Below are positions 1 to 5,072 of a DNA stretch of 5,252 nt, piece by piece. Both the position numbers and the translations under genes were made by a program. The stretch lies in NCBI GenBank assembly GCA_030620255.1, contig JAUXFB010000131.1, positions 1-5,252 of the forward strand, written 5' to 3'. The notes beneath the pieces are model-generated. The model had not been told where the DNA came from. It searched no databases and worked only from the letters and a program-made list of their open reading frames with translations. Every line of letters begins with the position of its first letter. Position 1 is the stretch's first letter. The DNA comes from Candidatus Aminicenantota bacterium (GTDB lineage: Bacteria > Acidobacteriota > Aminicenantia > UBA2199).

Positions 1-75
1 GTCGCCCTTTTTGTGAAGAGCAATGGCCAGGTTATGCATAGCGCTGCCACCTATGGCTATGAAGTGAACTCTCAT
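1..75 (-). CDS. mpl: Muropeptide (Mpl/MurC-type Mur) ligase, 5' end only
   Basis: Only the first 25 codons lie in the window; the gene continues past the left edge. The reverse strand starts at the ATG at 75 and reads MRVHFIAIGGSAMHNLAIAL followed by HKKGD. The beta strand followed by a glycine-rich GGSAM turn is the start of the N-terminal Rossmann-like domain of Mur ligases. The GGSAMHNLA version, rather than the GGIGM of classical MurC, is what I know from Bacteroidota Mpl-like proteins, which attach recycled L-Ala-D-Glu-meso-DAP tripeptide to UDP-MurNAc in the cytoplasm. The ligase family is well supported; the choice of Mpl over MurC is inference from a short stretch. Its GC content (about 49% by hand count) is far above the neighbouring genes, so it probably marks the conserved chromosome. 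A candidate promoter lies at 103-110. Confidence 0.82.
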   Translation of the reverse strand, partial: MRVHFIAIGGSAMHNLAIALHKKGD

Positions 76-102
76 TTCTTGATGTTAGTTTATTTGATAA
101 GT

Positions 103-110
103 CAAAAGTA
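103..110 (-). promoter_or_regulatory. Bacteroidota-type -7 promoter element for the Mur ligase
   Basis: The minus strand reads TACTTTTG, an exact match to the Bacteroidota -7 consensus TAnnTTTG. Transcription would begin around 96-98, giving a leader of about 22 nt before the ATG at 75. No clear TTG -33 element is seen at the expected distance, so this rests on the -7 match and its position. Confidence 0.5.
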
Positions 111-183
111 TAACAAAATAAGAAGCGAAAAGCGCGTCGCGAAAGGAACTTGAACACTTAAACAGATTAACAATAAATAGGTA

Positions 184-480
184 TTAATACTTAGATTTGG
201 CAGGGTTTTGACGATTATCCCAGAAAGTGAGTAATTCTATCTCCTTTTTTCTTGGTTTTATCCTATAAAACAATGAGTTATGTTCTGTTATAATAGCTTT
301 CCGTACATTCCGTTTAATCTTTGAGACCTTGAACATATAGGGATTTTCCGAAATTTGTTTAGTGACACTTTCAACTTCATAAATAAAATTTCCGATTTCC
401 TTCTCCGACCATTTTTTACCCAGATACTCAAGAATTGAAAAAAAGGTGTGTCTGGAGGTAGGTGTCCAACTGAGTTTCAT
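184..480 (-). CDS. RelE/ParE-family toxin of a type II toxin-antitoxin pair
   Basis: A 98-residue basic protein, the usual length for this superfamily. The pattern fits the RelE/ParE fold: an N-terminal strand (KLSWTPTS), two helices containing ILEYLGKKWSE and FIYEVESVTKQIS, the ENPYMF turn, then the strand pair around NVRKAIITEHNSLFYRI and the closing strand IELLTFWDNRQNP. The FWDxRQNP ending is common in Bacteroidota members. The family includes ribosome-dependent mRNA endonucleases (RelE) and gyrase inhibitors (ParE); the sequence alone does not tell me which applies. Basic residues around positions 52-60 and 74-79 could contact RNA. The ATG (478-480) follows the antitoxin stop after one base, so the two genes are almost certainly cotranscribed and translationally coupled, antitoxin first. 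It is AT-rich, like the rest of the interior block. Confidence 0.85.
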   Translation of the reverse strand: MKLSWTPTSRHTFFSILEYLGKKWSEKEIGNFIYEVESVTKQISENPYMFKVSKIKRNVRKAIITEHNSLFYRIKPRKKEIELLTFWDNRQNPAKSKY

Positions 481-481
481 C

Positions 482-715
482 CTATTTCAGATTATATTTT
501 TGCTTCACCTCTCTCATAACCACATCATGCGGAATAAGATCACCTTTCTCTGCTTCAAGTAACCCTTGTTCAATTGCTTGCCTTTCCTCTTCGTTTGTCT
601 CTTCCCACCAATCGATTTTTTTCTCAAAAATTCCTGCCACTTTTTTTAAAATGGATACTTTTTCCGTGTTAATGATCAAGCGGACCAATTCCAATTTTTT
701 TGCTTCAATATTCAT
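482..715 (-). CDS. Antitoxin partner of the RelE/ParE-family toxin
   Basis: A 77-residue, acidic, mainly helical protein directly upstream of the toxin, ending TAG-G-ATG into it. The N-terminal half (KKLELVRLIINTEKVSILKK) looks like an amphipathic helical dimerisation segment. The middle WWEETNEEERQAIEQGLLEA and the C-terminal GDLIPHDVVMREVKQKY are typical of small Bacteroidota antitoxins paired with RelE/ParE toxins, where the C-terminal segment wraps the toxin. There is no recognisable ribbon-helix-helix or helix-turn-helix motif, so I cannot show that it binds DNA; autoregulation would be an assumption. The ATG at 715 is preferred because it sits about 16 nt downstream of a predicted transcription start. 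The assignment rests on size, gene order, coupling to the toxin and the C-terminal pattern. Confidence 0.78.
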   Translation of the reverse strand: MNIEAKKLELVRLIINTEKVSILKKVAGIFEKKIDWWEETNEEERQAIEQGLLEAEKGDLIPHDVVMREVKQKYNLK

Positions 716-737
716 AATTTTCGTGCTTATTATTCTG

Positions 738-745
738 CAAATTTA
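738..745 (-). promoter_or_regulatory. Bacteroidota-type -7 promoter element for the antitoxin-toxin operon
   Basis: The minus strand reads TAAATTTG, an exact match to TAnnTTTG, 22 bases before the antitoxin ATG. The predicted start is near 731-733. TTG trinucleotides upstream lie 11 and 15 nt away, closer than the usual 19-21, so the -33 box is uncertain. The element lies in the 82-bp gap after the large secreted-protein gene, so the pair can be expressed independently of it. I see no convincing terminator hairpin in that gap. Confidence 0.55.
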
Positions 746-797
746 ATATTTTAAATCAATCAATCTCTTTCTTACTTCTCATTTTTCATACAGCCAA

Positions 798-3700
798 TCA
801 CCTCTTAACAATCTTTATTAAACCACAGCAGTTTACTGACTGGAACTTAACAAGATACAATCCAGGGGGAAAGATCGTGAAATTGTATTTGAAGATGCAA
901 TCTCCTGTTGGCTGGTTGCTTATTAAAATTTCATCCAGCTTATTACCTGTTGAATTAAAAACTATGAATTTCATATTTCCTTCTCCGTAATAAGGAATTT
1001 TTATTTCTCCTGTGGTTGGATTTGGATATGCTGGTCCTGAGCAATCTTTTTTTTCTGCTTCTAAAATTCCAACATCTAAATCTTCAATAATTGTTTGAAT
1101 AGAATCGGGAGTAAATTGATAACAAACATCTTCAACAGACCAATGTCTTGCCCACCATCTTTCGAATTCGTTTTGGAAAATCAATTCATTTTCATAATGA
1201 TATATAACAGGAAGTATTTCAGGGTTTAAAGTATCAATAGCTTGTGGCCAACCAGTTATATCTGGAATTGTGTCTCCTTCTGGAACAGTTATGTCTGCAG
1301 GAAAAAATTCATAAATTACAGAAAGGGGCTTATCAACATTAAAAGGAGAAGTTATACTTACACTATTATCACATCTATCTGAAAGAATCCAATCAAATTC
1401 TCCGTCGTATTTATAATGTTCACAAACAGTTTGGTCTGGGTTTTGAGTTGTGTTTCCTATTGACCAAGTAGAATAAACAAGCCAAGAATTGTCTGTTGCT
1501 GTTGCAGTATCTGTTGGGATTGTTGGATCTCCATAAATATAATTCATTAAACCAGGTGCTTGAGGATTTTGAGGGGGTTCTGTTTCTTGCATATGGTGAT
1601 TTTGAACTTTTGTTGTAAAATTTCCAGAAGGGTCTTGAGTTTTATAAGTATATTTTATAATTGCATCATTAATATATCCACAAGATAAAGGGTCTGAATT
1701 TCCATAAATTGTATCTATTGAATTTATAGATATTGTTACAGGTGCTTCTGGATTGTCATCAACACTTTCAGGAGTAATTGGGTTAAGTGCATAACCCCAT
1801 TCATTATTATAAATATTTTCTGTAAAATTTGTAAACCAAGGTTTTGTTGTATCTTGAACAGTTATTGTTTGAACAGAATCTGCAACATTTCCACATGCAT
1901 CTATAAGTTTTTGATTACCCCAAATTAAGTAATTATAAAAATCTGCTTGAGAAGGATCTGTTCCTTTGTTATTTGTATCTTCACGAGTTTTAAAAGGATC
2001 TTCTCCTGTATTGTCATAACCATTTGCATATCCTCCTGTGTTCTCTGGATTTGTAGGTTGTGTTGAATTTATTGTAGTATCGTTAGGCATATAAGTTATT
2101 ACAGGATTTATATTTTCTATGACATTTACATATTGAAAATAAGGATTTGCAATATTTCCACAACTATCTTGTGCATTCCATGGAATAGTTATTGGAAATT
2201 CAAATTGACTGCAACCACTTGAACCAGGACCTCCATCCAAGGTCCAAGATACAGAATATAAAGGAGAATTATCTTGAGCTGTTGCAGGATTACTTGCAAT
2301 ATTGTCTAAAATATCTTGCTCCCAATCAGGAGTCCATTGAAGATTATAGCTTGAGGGTTGGTAAGTCCACCAAGGAGGTTGTATGTCTCTAACTTTAATA
2401 TGATGTTCAAACCAACCTGTATTAAATGAACTATCTGTTGCACTAAAATCCCTAAAAATATCATATTTTAAATCATCACATGTTTGGGGATTTAAAAAAT
2501 TTCCAAAATAATAAATTGAATCTGGATGTTGCACTGCAGGAATATTACCGTCGCAATTATCTATAAAAGTTGGAATTCCTGTTACATCTGAAGAAGTTGG
2601 ATCTCCTAAATTAACTGTTAAAGGGTTTTGTGGAGCATCATACACAACAGGATCTGTTATATCAGGAAGTTCATAAATTATTTGTTTTCCTAATGTTGAA
2701 TCAATTATAGGATGTTCTCCAACAATCCACCATTTTCTCCAAGTTGTATCTTGCACAGTATTTGTTGAATCAGAATAATAAGCAGTTGCATCAGATGACA
2801 TGCTCGACGGCCATCCACTTATATCTGGATCTGTTTCAAGTTCACATTCACTCCCATAATTTAGAGGAAGTTCTGCGTATGGGTCTGGATTAGGAAGGTC
2901 GCTATTAGGATATAAAACCAAATCATCATGTTGAGGATCTGCAATAGGATTATTATTAATATCATAAAAGTTAAGAATTGGAAAATAACCATAAACAGTA
3001 TCTTGAACAAAATCACTCCAAAAATGACAATATCTTTCAAGATGGACATGATCATTTAAACTATAATCTCCAGGATACACTCTTTGATCTGTTTGGGTCT
3101 CAAAAAAATACCAATCTCCTAAACTTAATGTGCTATCTCCCACAAAAAATGCATTAATAGAATGTGAAATTCCTGTAGAAGTTTCGGTTCTAACCTCAAA
3201 AGCATTTTTATTAAGTTCTGCGTGGTGAGTTGTATCATAAAAATTAAAATTGATAGGGGAATTAGAAAGATCTTGTAATCCTACATCGTTTAAGGAATAT
3301 TGAAAAGAATAATCCCCGCAAGTCCATTCTGGCTTAAAAATATCTGTTTGATCAATCGCCAAATCTTTTTGAATTGTGATTTCTTTTTCAGAAGTTGTTT
3401 GTAAAACATCCCAATGTGATTCACAATAAGGAAAAACATCATTCCTATAGTCTAAGTGTATCTGTTTATCAGAATTAGTTGAAGAAACACCATCTAAATC
3501 CATATCTGCTTCCCATCCAGAATATCCTTGTGCCATTAAAGTTGAATCTGTTTTATTAATAAAATGGTCATCATTTAAATCCCCAGAACCCCTATATTTT
3601 AAAGTAAAATTATAATCATTTAAAACATTTGCTTGTTTTCTTGGATGCAAAACCACATCTCCAAAAAAATCATCTCTTGAAGATTGTGTTTTTAAACTTT

Positions 3701-4145
3701 CTTTAATATCTTTAGAAGTTTTTAAATCAAAAAAGTTTTCTCCATCGTGATATAAATTTTTCCTAACATCATCATGGTTTTTATAAAAAGATGTGTCATT
3801 ATCTGTAAAAGAGGTTGTATAATAATCCCCTTTTTTATTTTCAGAATCATAATGTAAATATCCTGAAACTTCTTTATCTTTATTTATTAAAATCTCTTTA
3901 TTGTTATTATCTAAAGGGTCTTGATTATTTTTATCATTGCCATTAGTATTAGTATAAGTCATCCCTGTTTTTGGTTTATTATCAATAGGGTCTTTATCAT
4001 AATTATTAGAAGCATTAACTCCTCCTAGTGTGCAAAGATAAATTCCAGTACCCACAACTGTGCCTCTAAATGCGTTCTTTAGCTTTCTCTTTAAATCTCT
4101 AGCTTTAACACTTTTAGGATTTAAAATTTTTTTTAGGTTTTTCAT
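798..4145 (-). CDS. Large secreted multidomain protein with HYR-like repeats and a type IX sorting domain
   Basis: This 1115-residue protein is predicted to cross the inner membrane by Sec and the outer membrane by the type IX system, so it should be on the cell surface or released. Residues 1-27 are strongly basic, 28-45 form a modest hydrophobic core, and VNA|S at 43-46 is a plausible signal-peptidase I site. Residues 47-160 are polar, rich in Asn, Asp and Lys. A dockerin-like calcium-loop pair follows (185-232), then a possible transglutaminase/cysteine-peptidase-like domain (about 235-360), a linker, seven HYR-like repeats ending at residue 1024, and the sorting domain (about 1035-1115). 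The ATG at 4145 is the only in-frame ATG near the start, because an upstream in-frame stop lies just beyond the AAGGAGGTG site. Sampled GC falls from about 34% at the 3' end to about 20% near the 5' end. The gene stands alone, divergent from mntA. I do not recognise a specific named protein; the function is unknown, with adhesin or surface enzyme as possibilities. Confidence 0.92.
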   Translation of the reverse strand: MKNLKKILNPKSVKARDLKRKLKNAFRGTVVGTGIYLCTLGGVNASNNYDKDPIDNKPKTGMTYTNTNGNDKNNQDPLDNNNKEILINKDKEVSGYLHYDSENKKGDYYTTSFTDNDTSFYKNHDDVRKNLYHDGENFFDLKTSKDIKESLKTQSSRDDFFGDVVLHPRKQANVLNDYNFTLKYRGSGDLNDDHFINKTDSTLMAQGYSGWEADMDLDGVSSTNSDKQIHLDYRNDVFPYCESHWDVLQTTSEKEITIQKDLAIDQTDIFKPEWTCGDYSFQYSLNDVGLQDLSNSPINFNFYDTTHHAELNKNAFEVRTETSTGISHSINAFFVGDSTLSLGDWYFFETQTDQRVYPGDYSLNDHVHLERYCHFWSDFVQDTVYGYFPILNFYDINNNPIADPQHDDLVLYPNSDLPNPDPYAELPLNYGSECELETDPDISGWPSSMSSDATAYYSDSTNTVQDTTWRKWWIVGEHPIIDSTLGKQIIYELPDITDPVVYDAPQNPLTVNLGDPTSSDVTGIPTFIDNCDGNIPAVQHPDSIYYFGNFLNPQTCDDLKYDIFRDFSATDSSFNTGWFEHHIKVRDIQPPWWTYQPSSYNLQWTPDWEQDILDNIASNPATAQDNSPLYSVSWTLDGGPGSSGCSQFEFPITIPWNAQDSCGNIANPYFQYVNVIENINPVITYMPNDTTINSTQPTNPENTGGYANGYDNTGEDPFKTREDTNNKGTDPSQADFYNYLIWGNQKLIDACGNVADSVQTITVQDTTKPWFTNFTENIYNNEWGYALNPITPESVDDNPEAPVTISINSIDTIYGNSDPLSCGYINDAIIKYTYKTQDPSGNFTTKVQNHHMQETEPPQNPQAPGLMNYIYGDPTIPTDTATATDNSWLVYSTWSIGNTTQNPDQTVCEHYKYDGEFDWILSDRCDNSVSITSPFNVDKPLSVIYEFFPADITVPEGDTIPDITGWPQAIDTLNPEILPVIYHYENELIFQNEFERWWARHWSVEDVCYQFTPDSIQTIIEDLDVGILEAEKKDCSGPAYPNPTTGEIKIPYYGEGNMKFIVFNSTGNKLDEILISNQPTGDCIFKYNFTIFPPGLYLVKFQSVNCCGLIKIVKR
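801..1043 (-). other. Type IX secretion (Por) C-terminal sorting domain, type A
   Basis: This encodes residues 1035-1115. It contains the hallmark AYPNPTTGEIKI entry strand (1039-1050), the FIVFNSTGNKLDE strand and turn, PPGLYLVKF (1093-1101) and the terminal KIVKR. These match the type A sorting signal that directs cargo through the type IX translocon, after which it is normally cleaved and often anchored to lipopolysaccharide. Unusual for this domain are C1083 and the adjacent pair C1106-C1107. The coding DNA is about 34% GC, higher than sampled stretches further upstream in the gene. Confidence 0.9.
1074..2933 (-). repeat. Seven HYR/Ig-like protein repeats of 84-92 residues
   Basis: This encodes residues 405-1024. 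Each unit closes with a short strand ending in an acid (D495, D587, E677, D765, E854, D938, D1024). In the first six this is followed 2-4 residues later by a proline that opens the next unit. About 11-14 residues before the closing acid, most units have a D-x-C/S-x-N signature (DSCGN at 660, DACGN at 749, DPSGN at 838, DRCDN at 923). Spacings between closing acids are 92, 90, 88, 89, 84 and 86. The pattern is that of the HYR-related beta-sandwich repeats of Bacteroidota extracellular proteins, usually adhesive or stalk-like. The units are diverged and I see no DNA-level repetition, so the array is old. Confidence 0.75.
3066..3443 (-). other. Possible transglutaminase/cysteine-peptidase-like domain in the secreted protein
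   Basis: This encodes residues 235-360. The pattern is WTCGDYSFQYSLNDVGL (nucleophile candidate C276), then HSINAFFVGD (H328), then GDWYFFETQTD (E349). This follows the transglutaminase-like order: Cys at a helix start after an aromatic residue, His about 50 residues later on a strand, and an acid about 15-20 residues after that in a W-x-x-x-acid context. The usual third residue is Asp and the one after His is often Ala-Trp; here they are Glu and Ser-Ile, so activity is uncertain. I matched this by motif order, not alignment. A chance resemblance in a structural domain remains possible. Confidence 0.45.
3450..3593 (-). other. Dockerin-like calcium-binding loop pair in the secreted protein
   Basis: This encodes residues 185-232. 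The first loop is GDLNDDHFINKTD: D189, N191, D193, hydrophobic I196 and D200 fall at loop positions 1, 3, 5, 8 and 12, the EF-hand/dockerin spacing. The second is ADMDLDGVSSTNSDK: D214, D216, D218 and G219 fit positions 1, 3, 5 and 6, but the closing acid is D226, one residue late. Two such loops about 25 residues apart are typical of dockerin-type modules, which Bacteroidota secreted proteins often carry without a cellulosome. Calcium binding is inferred from the ligands, more securely for the first loop. Confidence 0.65.
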
Positions 4146-4146
4146 C

Positions 4147-4174
4147 TTATATAAAATCCAAAACGCACCTCCTT
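4147..4174 (-). promoter_or_regulatory. Shine-Dalgarno match with 4-codon mini-ORF before the secreted-protein gene
   Basis: The minus strand carries AAGGAGGTG (4166-4174), matching nine bases of the consensus anti-Shine-Dalgarno sequence. It lies 22 nt (from GGAGG) before the ATG at 4145, too far for normal use. At 6 nt downstream is TTG GAT TTT ATA TAA (4147-4161), whose stop ends one base before that ATG. It could be a leader mini-ORF that feeds ribosomes to the main start, or a distant ribosome-loading site. No TAnnTTTG element is seen upstream of this gene. Strong sites of this kind are uncommon in Bacteroidota. Confidence 0.4.
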
Positions 4175-4326
4175 ATTAAATTAATTAACCAGAAGGAAGC
4201 TATTTCTTTTCATATTGTGTTTTTTCCAGGCAGCTAAGCAGCAATAAAATTAATAAATTTTGTTGGGGTGGTTCTATTTAATTGGTTGTTTTTTTACGTT
4301 CTGCACCTATCGAAGCAATAAGAAAA

Positions 4327-4340
4327 GCGATTAGCGATTA
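4327..4340. repeat. Tandem 7-bp repeat upstream of mntA, possible operator
   Basis: GCGATTA occurs twice head to tail with no spacer. It ends 12 bases before the -7 element of mntA and so covers the -33 region. Its position would suit a repressor site for toxin-antitoxin autoregulation, but there is no dyad symmetry and only two copies, so chance is possible. Confidence 0.35.
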
Positions 4341-4352
4341 AATAGAAATTTG

Positions 4353-4360
4353 TACATTTG
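4353..4360 (+). promoter_or_regulatory. Bacteroidota-type -7 promoter element for mntA-hepT
   Basis: TACATTTG is an exact match to TAnnTTTG and ends only five bases before the mntA ATG at 4366. Since transcription normally starts about 4-7 bases after this element, the transcript should be leaderless or nearly so. A weak TTAG at 4331-4334 lies where the -33 box is expected. Confidence 0.65.
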
Positions 4361-4365
4361 CAAAT

Positions 4366-4689
4366 ATGAAGTTGATTGAAGAACATATTGATTATGTAAT
4401 TGAACTTTGTAAAAAACACGAAGTAAAAGAGTTCTATGTGTTTGGTTCAATCCTCTCAGATGATTTTAATAATACGAGTGACATTGATTTTTTGGTTCAA
4501 TTTGGTGAGGTCCCTTTGTTTGAATACTTTGATAATTATATGAATCTTAAGGAGTCACTTGAACTTTTATTCAAGCGCCAGATTGATCTTGTTGAAGCTC
4601 AAACGATAAAAAATCCTATACTCAAAAATGCTATAGACAAAAATAAAACCATGATATATGGACGAACGGATTCTCAAGTGGTTGTATGA
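4366..4689 (+). CDS. mntA: MntA-type minimal nucleotidyltransferase antitoxin
   Basis: A 107-residue protein of the minimal nucleotidyltransferase family. The polymerase-beta-like active site is intact: FGS at 26-28, then D39-I-D41, which is the exact GSx10DxD spacing, and a third acid in QIDLV at D74. These acids bind Mg2+ and ATP. In characterised MntA-HepT systems the enzyme neutralises its partner by adding AMP units to a tyrosine in the HepT motif; the same reaction is inferred here because both motifs are complete. The start is set by the ATG just after the -7 element. The 3' end overlaps hepT by 32 bp, so the two are cotranscribed and probably translationally coupled, antitoxin first. 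The C-terminal tail after MIYGR lies in the overlap and looks non-conserved. It is AT-rich, like the rest of the interior block. Confidence 0.9.
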   Translation: MKLIEEHIDYVIELCKKHEVKEFYVFGSILSDDFNNTSDIDFLVQFGEVPLFEYFDNYMNLKESLELLFKRQIDLVEAQTIKNPILKNAIDKNKTMIYGRTDSQVVV

Positions 4690-4999
4690 TATACAAGGTG
4701 CAATTATTGAAATTGAATACTATTTTTCTACCCTCCCTAAAGATTTCGATCAATACAAATCAAACATTTTATTAAAAAGAGCGATTGAAAGAGATTTAGA
4801 AATTATTGGTGAAGCGGTAAATAGAATTTTAAAGAAAGATCCAGCTTTTCCAATTGATCATGCAAAAAAAATTATTGGCTTAAGAAACCAGATTGTTCAT
4901 GCATATGATAATATCTCAGATGAAATTGTATGGGCAATCGTGATTAAACATATACCACTGTTGAAGGCCGAAGTTGATATTTTTTTATCTAACAGATGA
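4658..4999 (+). CDS. hepT: HepT-type toxin ribonuclease (DUF86 family)
   Basis: A 113-residue all-helical protein of the HEPN superfamily. The family signature RAIERDLEIIGEAVNRI spans 41-57. The catalytic motif RNQIVHAY has R76, H81 and Y83 in the canonical Rx4HxY spacing. In known pairs Arg and His carry out metal-independent RNA cleavage, and the Tyr is the residue modified with AMP by MntA. The natural target here cannot be read from sequence. The ATG at 4658 gives the usual N-terminus (MDERILKWLYDI) and is preferred although it overlaps mntA, because the next frame-compatible starts would remove the first helix. The gene is complete, with an intact active site, so the module should be functional. 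It ends 73 bases before the next gene start; no strong terminator is visible between them. Confidence 0.92.
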   Translation: MDERILKWLYDIQGAIIEIEYYFSTLPKDFDQYKSNILLKRAIERDLEIIGEAVNRILKKDPAFPIDHAKKIIGLRNQIVHAYDNISDEIVWAIVIKHIPLLKAEVDIFLSNR

Positions 5000-5072
5000 T
5001 AAAATCCATCTCAGCGCGTGGCTGTGAACCGATTGCTAAAAAATCAATCTATCAATCCAAACACAATTTATT

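Noticed and set aside
130..145. GC-rich CGCGTCGCG motif and repeated GCGAAA downstream of the toxin gene, considered as a terminator
   Set aside because: The possible stems are only 3-4 bp with loops too short or mismatched, and no proper T-run follows. It does stand out from its AT-rich surroundings.
2192..2392. Open plus-strand frame of 66 codons opposite the secreted-protein gene
   Set aside because: It lies wholly inside the repeat-coding region of the larger, well-supported gene, has no promoter, and resembles no family I know.
2861..3055. Open minus-strand frame encoding a hydrophobic 64-residue peptide
   Set aside because: It overlaps the large gene in another frame. The Ile/Leu/Met-rich, membrane-like look comes from reading AT-rich Asp/Asn/Tyr codons out of frame.
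4021..4045. Cys38 in the signal region of the secreted protein, considered as a lipoprotein lipobox
   Set aside because: The preceding residues are IYL. The Leu at -1 does not fit the Gly/Ala/Ser normally required, and a signal-peptidase I site follows at 43-46.
4244..4261. AAAATT-AATA-AATTTT inverted repeat in the divergent intergenic region
   Set aside because: Perfect 6-bp arms, but only A and T in very AT-rich DNA, so it is expected by chance and would form a weak hairpin.
4994..5011. AGATG...CATCT inverted repeat at the hepT stop, considered as a terminator
   Set aside because: The 5-bp arms are weak, they overlap the stop codon, and no T-run follows.
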